Source: Vibrio sp. HB236076 | GTDB taxonomy: Bacteria; Pseudomonadota; Gammaproteobacteria; Enterobacterales; Vibrionaceae | Reading direction: 5' to 3' | Assembly: GCF_040957575.1 (NCBI RefSeq) | Contig: NZ_CP162601.1 | Coordinates: 1,054,001 to 1,118,000, forward strand | DNA: 64,000 bases | Part shown: one piece after another, positions 48,865 to 58,207 of the stretch | How the letters are laid out: every line of letters begins with the position of its first letter | How positions within the stretch are numbered: the stretch's first letter is position 1 | Translations under genes and position numbers: made by a program | The notes under the pieces: model-generated | Told to the model about the DNA's origin: nothing | Database searches by the model: none | What the model saw: only the letters and a program-made list of their open reading frames with translations

Positions 48865-50379
48865 ATGTGTGGTATTGTTGGAATCGTGGGCACAACGCCT
48901 GTAAATCAGTCGATCTATGACGCACTTACGGTGTTACAGCATCGTGGCCAAGATGCAGCGGGTATTTGTACCATAGAAAGCAATCGTTTTCGTTTGAGAA
49001 AGGCGAATGGCTTGGTCAAAGATGTCTTTGAAGCGAAACACATGCAGCGCTTGCAAGGCACTGTGGGGATTGGTCACGTTCGCTACCCAACGGCGGGCAG
49101 CTCGAGCGCTTCTGAAGCCCAGCCATTTTATGTCAACTCACCTTTCGGCATTACCCTTGCTCACAACGGTAACTTAACCAATGCGCATGAAGTTCGACAA
49201 AAGCTGTTTGAAAAAGATCGCCGTCATATCAATACCACTTCCGATTCTGAAGTGTTATTGAATGTCCTCGCACACGAAATTGATACTGTACGCGGTAATG
49301 TAACAGCAGAAGACGTTTTTCGCGCGGTAACCAATGTGCACCATACTGTACGCGGCGCTTACGCTGTGGCGTCGATGATCATTGGTCACGGTATGGTGGC
49401 GTTTCGCGATCCTAACGGTATTCGCCCACTGTGTTTGGGTAAGCGCGAAGAAAACGGCAAGGTCGAATACATGGTGGCCTCTGAGTCTGTTGCATTAGAT
49501 GCAGTCGGCTTTGATTTTATGCGTGATGTTGCTCCTGGCGAAGCGATTTACATGACGTTTGACGGTCAACTTTACACCAAACAATGCGCGCACAAGCCAA
49601 GCTTAACGCCGTGTATTTTTGAGTTTGTCTACTTTGCCCGCCCTGATTCGTTTATTGATAAAATCTCGGTGTATAGTGCGCGAATTGAAATGGGTAAGCG
49701 TTTGGGCGAGCGCATTAAAGAAGACTTTGATAATTTAGACATCGACGTGGTCATTCCCATTCCGGAAACCTCCTGTGATATCGCGTTGCAGATTGCACAA
49801 GCGATTGATAAACCTTATCGACAAGGGTTTGTAAAAAACCGTTATGTCGGCCGTACCTTTATTATGCCGGGTCAACAACAACGACGTAAGTCGGTTCGTC
49901 GCAAACTCAATGCCATTCGCTCTGAGTTTAAAGACAAGAATGTGTTATTGGTCGACGATTCCATTGTTCGCGGTACGACTTCAGAGCAAATTATCGAAAT
50001 GGCAAGAGATTCAGGGGCTAAGAAAGTCTACATGGTGTCGGCTGCGCCAGAAGTGCGTTTCCCGAATGTGTATGGCATTGACATGCCAAGCGCCAGTGAA
50101 TTGATCGCACATGGCCGTGACAATGACTCCATCTGCCGCCAAATTGGTGCTGATGCTTTGATTTATCAAACCATTGAAGATTTGATCAGCGCGGTGAAAG
50201 TGGGTAACCCAAGTATTGAGGCTTTCGACGCCTCGGTGTTTAACGGTGAATATGTGACGGGTGATATTGACCAAGCTTACTTAGATTTTCTGGAAGATAT
50301 GCGCAATGATGACGCTAAAGTTCAGCGAGAAATACAGCAAGATTTAGTCAATTTAGAACTGTATAACGAAGGCGCTTAA
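48865..50379 (+). CDS. purF: Amidophosphoribosyltransferase PurF
   Basis: First committed step of purine synthesis, transferring glutamine amide nitrogen to PRPP. The 504-residue protein begins MCGIVGIVG, exposing the nucleophile Cys after Met removal (Ntn glutaminase). It carries the PRPP-binding loop [18 protein letters not shown]. Length equals the E. coli enzyme closely. It lies behind the PurR-controlled cvpA promoter. Confidence 0.97.
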   Translation: MCGIVGIVGTTPVNQSIYDALTVLQHRGQDAAGICTIESNRFRLRKANGLVKDVFEAKHMQRLQGTVGIGHVRYPTAGSSSASEAQPFYVNSPFGITLAHNGNLTNAHEVRQKLFEKDRRHINTTSDSEVLLNVLAHEIDTVRGNVTAEDVFRAVTNVHHTVRGAYAVASMIIGHGMVAFRDPNGIRPLCLGKREENGKVEYMVASESVALDAVGFDFMRDVAPGEAIYMTFDGQLYTKQCAHKPSLTPCIFEFVYFARPDSFIDKISVYSARIEMGKRLGERIKEDFDNLDIDVVIPIPETSCDIALQIAQAIDKPYRQGFVKNRYVGRTFIMPGQQQRRKSVRRKLNAIRSEFKDKNVLLVDDSIVRGTTSEQIIEMARDSGAKKVYMVSAAPEVRFPNVYGIDMPSASELIAHGRDNDSICRQIGADALIYQTIEDLISAVKVGNPSIEAFDASVFNGEYVTGDIDQAYLDFLEDMRNDDAKVQREIQQDLVNLELYNEGA

Positions 50380-50434
50380 AGCGGTTCGTTGATTAGCCAT
50401 GTTTGATGGCATTGTTATAAAACTAGAGCGTTAT

Positions 50435-50464
50435 AAAACCAGAGCCTCGGCTCTGGTTTTTTTG
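50435..50464 (+). terminator. Rho-independent terminator of cvpA-purF
   Basis: Stem AAAACCAGAGC (50435-50445) with GCTCTGGTTTT (50450-50460), loop CTCG, followed by further T residues. It lies 55 bases after purF and may also serve the convergent LysR gene. Confidence 0.9.
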
Positions 50465-50488
50465 TTTGTAAAGGTGGGGCGAGTTGGC

Positions 50489-51361
50489 TTAGTGCGATTG
50501 AGAGATAATGAAATCAATAAACAGGCGCACCTTATCGGGTAAGTGATCTTTGTGGTTATAAATCATATAGACATCTCTTGGGTTAGCGCTCCACGAAGGC
50601 AACACTTGTATCAACTCTCCTCTGGCGATGTAATCATCGAGCATGACGTCAGGCATTAAAGCAATCCCCAATCCATCGGAGCAGGCGCTGCGCACCACAT
50701 TGAGTGCATTGGCTTGAAAACGGCCTCGGTCGGTGTTGACCACCATATCGCCTTCCTCGTTGGTTAACGTCCATTTCAGCAAAGGAAAACCTTTTAACAG
50801 GGCGTGCTGGTGTAATTGGTCGGCGTGAGTTGGAATAGGGTTGTGGTTGAGATACTCGGGGCTGGCGATGAGTATGTCTTTTACTTCACCGATTTTTCGA
50901 GCTATGAGGCTGGAATCGCGCTGCGGCCCGACGCGAAAAATGACGTCCCACTCCGTTGGGTCTAATTGCTCTGAATGGTTTTCTGTGGTGAGGTCGAGGT
51001 TGATGTCCGGGTAGTGATGCATGAAGGCATTAAACAGCGGCATTAACATCAGCTTGGTCAGGTTGTACGGCGCAGAAAGCTTGATTTTTCCCGTTGCGCC
51101 TCGGCATTCATCCGTAATTTCTTCTGCTGTGGAAGTCAAACGCTGTAATAGGGGCGCGCATTCGCGAAAAAAACGCTCTCCTGCTTCTGTTAACGTCAAT
51201 CTTCTGGCGTGGCGATTGAGTAAGCGCAAGTGTACGGAATCTTCAAGGGCCTGAATTCGGCGCGTAATGGTGGCGACGGGGATCATGGTCTTTCTTGACG
51301 TGGCCGTGTAACTGCCATTTTCTACGACAAGGCGAAATAAATTGAGATCGTCTAACTTCAT
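50489..51361 (-). CDS. LysR-family transcriptional regulator
   Basis: Regulator of 290 residues with an N-terminal winged helix-turn-helix (LNLFRLVVENGSYTATSRKTMIPVATITRRIQALED, then RLTLTEAGERF). A periplasmic-binding-type effector domain follows. Sequence class resembles the CrgA/AaeR group, but the inducer is unknown. Its promoter region (51362-51606, shared with the divergent response regulator) contains the repeated TCAATAATGAAA and a TGAAA-N6-TTTCA palindrome near 51440 that could be its own operator. Confidence 0.9.
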   Translation of the reverse strand: MKLDDLNLFRLVVENGSYTATSRKTMIPVATITRRIQALEDSVHLRLLNRHARRLTLTEAGERFFRECAPLLQRLTSTAEEITDECRGATGKIKLSAPYNLTKLMLMPLFNAFMHHYPDINLDLTTENHSEQLDPTEWDVIFRVGPQRDSSLIARKIGEVKDILIASPEYLNHNPIPTHADQLHQHALLKGFPLLKWTLTNEEGDMVVNTDRGRFQANALNVVRSACSDGLGIALMPDVMLDDYIARGELIQVLPSWSANPRDVYMIYNHKDHLPDKVRLFIDFIISQSH

Positions 51362-51606
51362 TGCGGTAGGTCGCGTCCAAAAATAACAAGAGACTTACTT
51401 TGCTCTCAAACCCCTGCTTGTGTCAATAATGAAATCTCATTTTCAATAATGAAAAAATAAATGTGATCTTATTCATACTTAATCTTGTCAATAAGGTGAT
51501 TTGCGTCTATGTTTTATGCGGAATGAGAAAATCGAATACCTTTTGTATGGCTTATTGATAAATCGTACAATAAAATTTCTGGCAGTGTTATTTAGCGGAT
51601 GTAACT

Positions 51607-52713
51607 ATGAATAAAATGGTCTCAGCTAAGGTTGATGCAAACAACAATTGTCAACCTGAGAAAGCCTATCAGATTATGATTGTCGACGATGACCCGGTCT
51701 TTCGTCGTATTACGTCCGCCTTTTTAACCCGCAATGGTTATCGAGTGAGCGAAGCTGAAAATGGCATCGATGCACTAAAAGCCCTGCGAACTCAAGTTCC
51801 GGATTTGTTGCTGTGTGACCTTGATATGCCGTTTCTCAATGGAATTGAGTTAGTCGAAGAGTTGACACAACAATACCCTTCATTACCACTGATGGTGATT
51901 TCTTCGACGTCAGACATGAAAGAAGTCGCCAACGCCATCCGATTAGGGATTAAAGAATTTGTTGCCAAACCGGTGGCAGACTACCAACAACTCCTGGGCT
52001 CTATCGAAGCGGTCATCGACAAAAGCCATGATGTTTATACTCAGCAACAAGCCTTTGGGGCTCATTTTTTCCCGCCGGAAACCAGTGAGGAGAGAGTCAC
52101 GGAGGAGCAAGAGCTGCATTGGCATTTAAACCAGTTGCAGGAAAATCCCGCCCAAGCCCGTGATTTGCTGCGCGCCCTGTTACCTGAGCAAGACTCTAGT
52201 CAAGGCAATTGGCATTGCTCCTATCGATTATTGCAAACCACAGAAACCATGCCTTTTGTCTTTGACTATCGCTGGTTGATGCAAGGTCAATTCGCTTTTT
52301 ACCTACTCGACTCTGATACCGAGCAAGATCACGGCGTGGTTAGTGCATTGTTGATACGCACTCTGTTTGACGATTATTTGCGCAAGGCGTATTTGGGCAC
52401 TGTGGTCCTTAAAGACCTGGTCCGCCAAGTGGAGGCGGGGATCGCGTCTTATCGCTATGCGCCCCCAATTAAAGCCATGTTCGGCTTGGCGGATTTTACC
52501 ACCGGGTCGATACGTTTTTTGCCTGCCGGTTTATCGGCGCTGTGGGATTGTGGCTCTGAGCGTCACGTGCTTCGCTGCTGCGGAATCTTGGGCGGGGAAA
52601 CGGCGCCCACACTCGATGAGATTGAATTGCCAATTGGTCATTTAGGGCAATTGATGATGGGGGCAACCGGTAAGTCGAACTTCGATTTTACTTTGCGCAG
52701 CCGCCGAGTGTGA
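51607..52713 (+). CDS. rssB: RssB-like response regulator
   Basis: The 368-residue protein has an N-terminal receiver (IMIVDDDPVFRR, phospho-acceptor Asp71 in LLLCDLDMPFLNG, conserved Lys in EFVAKPVADY). The C-terminal domain resembles the degenerate PP2C domain of RssB (FDYRWLMQGQFAFYLLDSDTEQDHGVVSALLIRTLFDDYL). In E. coli, RssB delivers sigma S to ClpXP; the same general layout is seen here, including the NPAxAxxLLxxLxP linker-type sequence. The family link is by pattern; an anti-sigma or phosphatase function is not excluded. Confidence 0.75.
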   Translation: MNKMVSAKVDANNNCQPEKAYQIMIVDDDPVFRRITSAFLTRNGYRVSEAENGIDALKALRTQVPDLLLCDLDMPFLNGIELVEELTQQYPSLPLMVISSTSDMKEVANAIRLGIKEFVAKPVADYQQLLGSIEAVIDKSHDVYTQQQAFGAHFFPPETSEERVTEEQELHWHLNQLQENPAQARDLLRALLPEQDSSQGNWHCSYRLLQTTETMPFVFDYRWLMQGQFAFYLLDSDTEQDHGVVSALLIRTLFDDYLRKAYLGTVVLKDLVRQVEAGIASYRYAPPIKAMFGLADFTTGSIRFLPAGLSALWDCGSERHVLRCCGILGGETAPTLDEIELPIGHLGQLMMGATGKSNFDFTLRSRRV

Positions 52714-52744
52714 TCGGGAGCAAAGCGTGTCAAATTTTCTGCTT

Positions 52745-52760
52745 GCGCAAACGTTTAAAC
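52745..52760. promoter_or_regulatory. PurR-type palindrome upstream of apt
   Basis: GCGCAAACGTTTAAAC (52745-52760) contains the PurR core CGCAAACGTTT intact, with poorer fit in the right arm. It lies 31 bases beyond the response-regulator stop and about 34 bases upstream of the predicted apt -35 element. Position so far upstream is unusual for simple repression. Confidence 0.5.
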
Positions 52761-52793
52761 CTGAGTGTTTTTGATTTTCCGTTGAATGGGTTA

Positions 52794-52822
52794 TTGCTGT
52801 CAGAGGCAAAAATCTCTAGTAT
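52794..52822 (+). promoter_or_regulatory. Predicted sigma-70 promoter of apt
   Basis: TTGCTG (52794-52799) and TAGTAT (52817-52822) are separated by exactly 17 bases. A transcript beginning near 52829 would have a leader of about 175 bases before apt, containing a stem-loop and a short upstream ORF. Confidence 0.6.
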
Positions 52823-52926
52823 TATGCGCATGCTGCCCACGGTAAAATGCCGGATTTGATCATTTCCGACATTGTCAATTGGGCATATCTTCCATACCTT
52901 TTGTTTCAAGTGCGTTCATTTGAGCA

Positions 52927-52961
52927 AAGAGCTTGTCTTAACCAAGGACAAATGAGCTCTT
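52927..52961 (+). other. Stem-loop in the apt leader
   Basis: AAGAGCT-TGTC (52927-52937) can pair with GACA-AATG-AGCTCTT (52947-52961), giving eleven base pairs with a four-base bulge and a nine-base loop. The ribosome site (AAGGA) and start codon of the short upstream ORF lie in the loop and descending arm, so folding could hide them. Confidence 0.4.
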
Positions 52962-53008
52962 CAACACAAACGTGCCTGATTCATCCAATAAGTAATTCAA
53001 GATTATGA
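52952..53008 (+). CDS. Short upstream ORF overlapping the apt start
   Basis: An 18-codon ORF ([18 protein letters not shown]) with AAGGA four bases upstream of ATG 52952 ends in TGA at 53006-53008, overlapping the apt ATG (53005-53007) as ATGA. The apt start itself lacks a good ribosome site. The layout suggests translational coupling; the peptide itself shows no recognised attenuator pattern. Evidence is positional only. Confidence 0.35.
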   Translation: MSSSTQTCLIHPISNSRL

Positions 53009-53550
53009 CGACAGAAACCATCAATAAGATTAAAGCCAGTATTCAAAGTATTGCCGATTACCCCAAGCCGGGCATTATTTTTCGCGACGTGACCAGTTTG
53101 CTGGAAGACTCCGAAGCTTATCAAGCCACGATTCAATTGTTGGTCGAAAAATATCAAGCAATGGGCTTTACCAAAGTGGTGGGGACTGAAGCGCGTGGTT
53201 TCCTTTTTGGAGCCCCTTTAGCGCTTGAACTAGGCGTAGGTTTTGTTCCGGTTCGCAAACCGGGGAAATTGCCACGTCAAACTATTTCACAGTCGTACGA
53301 TCTCGAATACGGTACCGACACATTGGAAATTCATACCGATGCGATCAAACCGGGCGATAAAGTGTTGGTGGTGGATGATCTGCTCGCAACCGGTGGTACG
53401 ATTGAAGCGACAACCAGTTTGATCCGTCAACTTGGTGGCGAAGTGGAGCACGCGGCATTTATTATCAACTTACCTGAGATTGGCGGCCAACAACGATTAG
53501 AAAAGTTAGGCTTAAACGTGCATACTCTTTGTGAATTTGACGGACATTAA
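53005..53550 (+). CDS. apt: Adenine phosphoribosyltransferase Apt
   Basis: Purine salvage enzyme converting adenine and PRPP to AMP. The 181-residue protein has [25 protein letters not shown] and the PRPP-binding motif [17 protein letters not shown]. It is followed 21 bases later by dnaX; apt-dnaX-ybaB-recR is a conserved operon. Confidence 0.96.
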   Translation: MTTETINKIKASIQSIADYPKPGIIFRDVTSLLEDSEAYQATIQLLVEKYQAMGFTKVVGTEARGFLFGAPLALELGVGFVPVRKPGKLPRQTISQSYDLEYGTDTLEIHTDAIKPGDKVLVVDDLLATGGTIEATTSLIRQLGGEVEHAAFIINLPEIGGQQRLEKLGLNVHTLCEFDGH

Positions 53551-53571
53551 TATTTTAATTCAGGAAGGTGT

Positions 53572-55620
53572 ATGAGTTATCTCGCACTGGCTAGAAAGTG
53601 GCGACCTAAACAATTTCAACACGTGATTGGGCAGGCCCATGTTGTCAAAGCGCTAGAAAATGCGCTAAGCCAAAATCGATTGCATCACGCTTATTTGTTC
53701 AGTGGTACTCGAGGCGTCGGCAAAACCACACTTGGGCGTATTTTTGCCAAGGGATTAAACTGTGAGCAAGGTATCACCAACCACCCTTGTGGTCAGTGCG
53801 ACAGTTGTCTTGAAATTGATCAAGGGCGATTTGTTGATTTACTCGAAATTGATGCAGCCTCGCGAACTAAGGTGGAAGACACCCGTGAGTTGCTCGACAA
53901 TGTGCAATACAAACCGACTCGAGGTCGTTTTAAGGTCTACTTGATCGATGAAGTGCACATGTTGTCGCGTCACTCTTTTAACGCCTTGTTGAAGACGTTG
54001 GAAGAGCCCCCTGAGTATGTCAAATTCCTTTTGGCAACGACCGATCCGCAAAAGTTACCGATTACGATTTTATCTCGTTGCTTACAGTTTCATTTAAAAC
54101 CGATTCAAGTGGATGACATTCATCAGCAACTCGAATCGGTATTAGACAGTGAAGCGGTGAAGCATGAGCATCGTGCGGTGCACTTGATTGCTCAATCGGC
54201 GGATGGCAGCATGCGCGATGCGCTGAGCTTAGCCGATCAAGCCATTGCGCTTGGTGGTGGCGAGGTATTGACTAAGCCGGTTATGGACATGTTGGGCAGT
54301 ATTGATACCGAGCATGCATTGAACTTGATTGAGTCGATAGTGGCCAAAAATGCGGCTCACTGTCTATCGACGGTGAAGCAGTTGGCTGAGCACGGTGTCG
54401 AGTGGGATGAGCTATTACAGCAGTTGATCAGTCAGCTGCACCGTATTGCAATGCATCAAGCCGTGCCAACGACGGATCATTTTGCTGCCAGTGACGCAGA
54501 AAAAATTGCCCGTTTGGCGCAACAGCTCACCCCGCAAGAAGTCCAGTTGTATTACCAGATTGGTTTAAAAGGACGAGAAGATCTGGCCTTTGCCCCCAGC
54601 GGTAAAATGGCCACAGAAATGCTGTTACTTCGTATGTTGGCTTTTCGTCCTGAGCCTGCAGTGGTGCACACGTTAGACAATGCACAGGCATTTTCTCTTG
54701 ACAGTGCAATAGCCCCTGCAGACAATCAAGCACCGCAAGCACCGCAAGCACCGCAAGCACCGCAAGCACCGCAAGCACCGCAAGCACCGCAAGCACCGCA
54801 AGCACCGCAAGCACCGCAAGCACCGCAAGCACCGCAAGCACCGCAAGCACCGCAAGCACCGCAAGCACCGCATGACAGCGAACCAACGCAAAGCAGTGAA
54901 ACCGCTCATCGTCCTCCATTAAGTGGCCTTCGACACCAGTTGCGCTCACAAAGAAAGGGCGCGGTAGCGAAAGACAGCCCAAAAAAGCCTGAGGCGGCAT
55001 CGGCTCGTCCAAGCTCTGCAATTGAAAGAGTTGTAGCGCAACACGGACAAGGCGTCGTGCCGCCTGCTCAATCTCAGCCCGCAGCAGACAGTAAGCCACC
55101 TGATACCGATGAGGCCTATCAATGGCGTCCGCAGCAACCGGTCAACAAAGCAGAAAAAGCCTCGACCTTAACCCCGAGCTTGGTCAAGCAATCTTTGGAG
55201 CATGAAAAAACGCCAGAAATGCGCAAAAAGTTGTTTGAAGAAGCCAAGACACTCGATGCGTGGACGGAGATCATCAGCCACCTGAATATCGCGAAGTTGG
55301 TTGAGCAATTGGCGCTTAATTCGGCTTACGATAAGCAAGGCGATCACATTACGTTGACACTGCGCGAGAGTCAGGCTCATTTGAATTCTGAACGAGCACA
55401 TCAAGAATTAAATCAAGCTTTGAACGAGCATTTGTCGACGACGTGTCAATTGAGCATTGTCATTGGCGAGCAGGGACAAACGCCGTTAGAGCTCAGGGAG
55501 CAACTTTACCAGCAGCGTCTGGAAAAGGCCTGTGAGAGTCTGAATCAAGATCAGAATGTAGCCATGTTGAGTGAGCGTTTTGACGCCCAACTCGATGAAC
55601 AAAGTATTCGACCGATTTAA
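53572..55620 (+). CDS. dnaX: DNA polymerase III subunits tau and gamma DnaX
   Basis: Clamp-loader ATPase. The 682-residue tau product has Walker A in [14 protein letters not shown], a zinc site (Cys in [15 protein letters not shown]), Walker B IDEVHML and sensor [11 protein letters not shown]. Domain III ends near residue 365; a linker with 16 QAP repeats (residues 386-433) follows, then domains IV-V, which bind DnaB and polymerase alpha. An A AAA AAG heptamer at codons 470-472 would give a gamma product by -1 frameshifting. An AGGAAGG ribosome site precedes ATG 53572. Confidence 0.96.
   Translation: MSYLALARKWRPKQFQHVIGQAHVVKALENALSQNRLHHAYLFSGTRGVGKTTLGRIFAKGLNCEQGITNHPCGQCDSCLEIDQGRFVDLLEIDAASRTKVEDTRELLDNVQYKPTRGRFKVYLIDEVHMLSRHSFNALLKTLEEPPEYVKFLLATTDPQKLPITILSRCLQFHLKPIQVDDIHQQLESVLDSEAVKHEHRAVHLIAQSADGSMRDALSLADQAIALGGGEVLTKPVMDMLGSIDTEHALNLIESIVAKNAAHCLSTVKQLAEHGVEWDELLQQLISQLHRIAMHQAVPTTDHFAASDAEKIARLAQQLTPQEVQLYYQIGLKGREDLAFAPSGKMATEMLLLRMLAFRPEPAVVHTLDNAQAFSLDSAIAPADNQAPQAPQAPQAPQAPQAPQAPQAPQAPQAPQAPQAPQAPQAPQAPQAPHDSEPTQSSETAHRPPLSGLRHQLRSQRKGAVAKDSPKKPEAASARPSSAIERVVAQHGQGVVPPAQSQPAADSKPPDTDEAYQWRPQQPVNKAEKASTLTPSLVKQSLEHEKTPEMRKKLFEEAKTLDAWTEIISHLNIAKLVEQLALNSAYDKQGDHITLTLRESQAHLNSERAHQELNQALNEHLSTTCQLSIVIGEQGQTPLELREQLYQQRLEKACESLNQDQNVAMLSERFDAQLDEQSIRPI
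54727..54870 (+). repeat. 16 copies of a 9-bp repeat in dnaX (Gln-Ala-Pro)
   Basis: The unit CAAGCACCG is repeated without visible interruption from 54727 to 54870, 144 bases or 16 units. It encodes a (QAP)16 extended linker between the ATPase/clamp-loader part and the C-terminal part. Gain or loss of units keeps the reading frame, so linker length can vary. The run also creates long spurious ORFs on the other strand. Confidence 0.97.
54981..54992 (+). other. Predicted -1 programmed frameshift site in dnaX
   Basis: The heptamer A AAA AAG (54981-54987) is in the same phase as the E. coli dnaX slippery site. After a -1 shift the next codons are GCC (54987-54989) and TGA (54990-54992). The shifted product would therefore end one residue after the slip, about 473 residues, a gamma subunit. 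E. coli shows the same one-codon-then-stop design. A stimulatory downstream stem or upstream ribosome-site-like sequence at the E. coli spacing was not clear. Confidence 0.8.
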
Positions 55621-55693
55621 TCCCTGTTATGGGTTGAATTTTGACGAATCTGACCTTATATAAAGATAAATCCAACCAATTAGAGAGACAGTT

Positions 55694-56023
55694 ATGTTTG
55701 GTAAAGGCGGAATGGGCAACTTGATGAAACAAGCCCAGCAAATGCAAGAGCGCATGCAAAAAATTCAAGAAGAGATTGCCAATATGGAAGTGACTGGCGA
55801 GTCAGGTGCTGGCCTAGTAAAAGTCACTCTAACAGGAAGTCACAGTGTTCGTCGTGTCGATATCGATGACAGCTTGATGGAAGACGACAAAGACATGCTA
55901 GAAGATCTGGTTGCCGCGGCATTTAATGATGCAGCGCGACGTGTTGAAGAGCAGCGTGAAGAAAAAATGGCCTCTGTGGCGGGTGGAATGCAATTACCAC
56001 CTGGCATGAAGATGCCATTCTAA
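55694..56023 (+). CDS. ybaB: Nucleoid-associated protein YbaB/EbfC
   Basis: Small DNA-binding protein of 109 residues beginning [22 protein letters not shown], with the YbaB family core [21 protein letters not shown] and a Met-rich C-terminus (LPPGMKMPF). Lies between dnaX and recR, as in most gammaproteobacteria. Confidence 0.96.
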   Translation: MFGKGGMGNLMKQAQQMQERMQKIQEEIANMEVTGESGAGLVKVTLTGSHSVRRVDIDDSLMEDDKDMLEDLVAAAFNDAARRVEEQREEKMASVAGGMQLPPGMKMPF

Positions 56024-56041
56024 CGCAGTTGTTGTAAATCG

Positions 56042-56641
56042 ATGCGTACCAGTCAATTACTGGAACAACTGATGGAAGCCTTGCGTTGTCTCCCGGGTGT
56101 TGGCCCGAAATCGGCACAGCGCATGGCTTTTACCTTGTTGCAAAGGGATCGTCAAGGCGGCTTGAGACTGGCCGATGCGTTGTCTCAGGCGATGACCGAA
56201 ATTGGCCATTGTCAGCAGTGTCGTACCTTTACCGAAGAAGACGTTTGTCGTATCTGTGCCAACCCAAAGCGACAGGAAAACGGTCAAATTTGTGTGGTAG
56301 AGACGCCAGCAGATATCGCCGCCTTAGAAGCGACGGGGCTGTTTTCTGGCCGCTACTTTGTTCTCATGGGGCATTTATCGCCGCTTGATGGCATTGGCCC
56401 GAGTGATATTGGTTTGGATAAGTTTGATCGCAGGCTTGCGCAAGGTGATATTACTGAGGTGATTTTAGCAACCAATCCCACGGTGGAAGGCGAGGCGACC
56501 GCTCATTATATTGCGGAACTTTGCCGCGAGCATCAAGTGCGTGCAAGCCGCATCGCCCACGGTGTACCGGTAGGAGGAGAGCTTGAGTTGGTCGATGGCA
56601 CCACCTTGTCTCACTCTTTATTGGGGCGTCAAACGCTATAA
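56042..56641 (+). CDS. recR: Recombination mediator protein RecR
   Basis: Acts with RecF and RecO to load RecA at gaps. The 199-residue protein has an N-terminal helix-hairpin-helix ([17 protein letters not shown]), a four-Cys zinc motif (CQQC...CRIC) and a Toprim domain ([34 protein letters not shown]). It is 18 bases after ybaB. Confidence 0.96.
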   Translation: MRTSQLLEQLMEALRCLPGVGPKSAQRMAFTLLQRDRQGGLRLADALSQAMTEIGHCQQCRTFTEEDVCRICANPKRQENGQICVVETPADIAALEATGLFSGRYFVLMGHLSPLDGIGPSDIGLDKFDRRLAQGDITEVILATNPTVEGEATAHYIAELCREHQVRASRIAHGVPVGGELELVDGTTLSHSLLGRQTL

Positions 56642-56668
56642 TTGACTGTTGGGCAGTTCGTCAGTGAC

Positions 56669-56923
56669 TTAGACGGTCAGCGTCTCTAAAAAAGTAATGT
56701 TCTCTAAGGCTTGAGTGTTGTTTTGCCCGCAGATATCCGGGCACGCTTTAAACTGCGCACACACATCAGGCCTTTCTTTTTTGCCAAATAGGCGACATAA
56801 ATTATTGTCATCGAGCTGTACACAGCGAACCCCAGCCGGTTTGCCTTTGGGCATGCCAGGTATCGGGCTACTGATACTAGGGGCGATACAGCACGCGCCG
56901 CAGCCAAGTCTACATTCCATCAT
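56669..56923 (-). CDS. YkgJ-family cysteine-cluster protein
   Basis: Protein of 84 residues with eight cysteines, arranged as CRLGCGACC at the start, then C in VRCVQ, C in NLCRLFG, and CAQFKACPDICG. This is the pattern of the zinc- or iron-sulfur-binding YkgJ/CxxxCxxCC family; biochemical role unknown. GAGG lies four to seven bases upstream of two consecutive ATGs (56923 and 56920). It is convergent with recR. Confidence 0.85.
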   Translation of the reverse strand: MMECRLGCGACCIAPSISSPIPGMPKGKPAGVRCVQLDDNNLCRLFGKKERPDVCAQFKACPDICGQNNTQALENITFLETLTV

Positions 56924-56987
56924 TTTTCCTCATTGCTCAGCGAGCGGCAGAGTCTATCAAAACTTCTCGAGAAATCCAGTTAATCTA

Positions 56988-57113
56988 TTGCTCTGTGTTT
57001 TCGCTATACTGGTTGTATTCTTCCCGTTGTTGATGTGTTTTGGGGCTGATGGCGATAATGAGAGAAAAAGAGAGGTTGCCAGCGCTTGCATGTCAGTATC
57101 ACAGTCGGTATAA
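56988..57113 (+). CDS. Possible 41-residue single-pass membrane ORF
   Basis: From TTG 56988 the product has a strong hydrophobic helix (LCVFAILVVFFPLLMCFG) followed by a charged tail with DNERKREVASACMSV. No ribosome site was found near the TTG and I recognise no family. It lies just before ycgN on the same strand. The clean division into helix and polar tail is what draws attention; it could be chance. Confidence 0.25.
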   Translation: MLCVFAILVVFFPLLMCFGADGDNERKREVASACMSVSQSV

Positions 57114-57142
57114 CCCTCTTCAAATAATGAGGTGAGCACAAT

Positions 57143-57595
57143 ATGAATTCAACAACTCAGCCTTTTTGGCAAACCAAAACACTAGAAGCAATGAGCGAAG
57201 ACGAGTGGGAGTCTTTGTGTGATGGATGTGGCAAGTGTTGCTTACACAAGTTAATGGATGAAGACACCGAGGAAGTCTATTACACCAATGTGGCTTGCAG
57301 CTGGCTTAATGATCAAACCTGCAGCTGTAAAGATTACGCCAATCGTTTTGAGTCCGGCGAGTCGTGTTTAAAACTGTCGCGAGAGAAAATTGCTGAGTTT
57401 CATTGGTTGCCAAATACCTGTGCTTATCGCTTGTTGGCCGAAGGAAAGTCGCTGCCTGTGTGGCACCCGTTGATCACGGGAAGTAAAGACGCCATGCACG
57501 GCGCAGGGGAAAGCGTAAAGGATCAAGTAGTGTATGAAATTGATGTGATTGACTGGGAAGATCACATTATCAATCACCCAGGTCGCAGTGGCTGA
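57143..57595 (+). CDS. ycgN: YcgN family cysteine cluster protein
   Basis: UPF0260 protein of 150 residues with a [11 protein letters not shown] cluster, further Cys in [14 protein letters not shown] and LPNTCAYRL. This places it with the YkgJ superfamily of putative metal-binding proteins. Function unknown. ATG 57143 begins [25 protein letters not shown], and a GAGGTGAG ribosome site precedes it. Confidence 0.9.
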   Translation: MNSTTQPFWQTKTLEAMSEDEWESLCDGCGKCCLHKLMDEDTEEVYYTNVACSWLNDQTCSCKDYANRFESGESCLKLSREKIAEFHWLPNTCAYRLLAEGKSLPVWHPLITGSKDAMHGAGESVKDQVVYEIDVIDWEDHIINHPGRSG

Positions 57596-57904
57596 TCCTG
57601 TCAATCATTTTGTGTCACGCGCTTGCGTGGCACTAAGTCCGCTCGTCGCAGCTCGAACATGTTAATAAAGCGGATTAGGCTTGCTGGCTAGTGTTTGATT
57701 GGTAGTGTTTAGAAATCTGTGTCATTTCACTATAATCTACAAAAAGGAATGACACACGACTAAAGACTTCGATCTAGAAAAAACCATTAAAGCGCTATGG
57801 CTTTGACCATGTGCTAGAGAGGGCAAAGCGTATACTTGGAAAACGCTGCTAAATGCGGCGTTAGTTTACCAGTGAATAAATCCAATTCTAGGGTGTACAC
57901 TTAA
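57596..57904. other. Gene-free stretch between ycgN and the toxin gene
   Basis: 309 bases. A GTGTCACGC/GCGTGGCAC hairpin (57612-57633) without T-run follows ycgN. The rest, from about 57705, looks like a relic of an insertion sequence, listed separately. No intact reading frame of note. Confidence 0.6.
57705..57900 (+). mobile_element. Possible IS256-family relic (internally deleted)
   Basis: From 57705 (GTGTTTAGAAATC) there is a TATAAT-like box and AAGGA before ATG 57749. The first four codons (MTHD) run into a stop, but one base later the frame reads KDFDLEKTIKAL, similar to the N-terminus of IS256-type transposases (inference from memory of the family). Downstream, EGKAYTWKTLLNAALVYQ* could be a C-terminal fragment. 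The ends GTGTTTAGAA and, inverted, GTGTACACCCTAGAA are only loosely alike. Treat as a hypothesis. Confidence 0.3.
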
Positions 57905-58201
57905 CTACAGGTGGTGCTGCGGAAGTTGTGATTGACCGAGTACAGCAACAACTAAAATGAAGCCATCTTCTTTTGTCAAGTACGCGGTATGCTTGCCCAC
58001 CGGGAAATAAAAACCACTAGGGTATATCTCATCGCAACTGCAACCAACAGCCGGGTTGTCAGCAAGCATTTGAAACCCTGTTAGTAAGGTATTTTTGTCG
58101 GTTTGCCACTGCATCTCAGAGAAATTGTTGACGGTATAGTTTTTGATTTTTTGTAAATGAGTCTGTGCTAATTTACTTAGCTTATATTCACTCTTTTTCA
58201 T
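57905..58201 (-). CDS. Type II toxin, RelE/ParE family
   Basis: Protein of 98 residues with the ParE fold signature: KLSKLAQTHLQKIKNYTVNNF at the start, a Leu-rich middle, and FYFPVGKHTAYLTKEDGFILVVAVLGQ near the end (G-x-H-x-x-Y/F-L and VVAVLH-like strand). It follows the antitoxin gene by six bases, as in type II operons. Target (gyrase or ribosome) cannot be told from sequence. Confidence 0.85.
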   Translation of the reverse strand: MKKSEYKLSKLAQTHLQKIKNYTVNNFSEMQWQTDKNTLLTGFQMLADNPAVGCSCDEIYPSGFYFPVGKHTAYLTKEDGFILVVAVLGQSQLPQHHL

Positions 58202-58207
58202 AATGGG

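Noticed and set aside
54527..55099. Antisense 190-codon ORF with LAVLAVL repeats over dnaX
   Set aside because: It is produced by the 9-bp repeat read on the other strand; no start signal and it overlaps a core gene.
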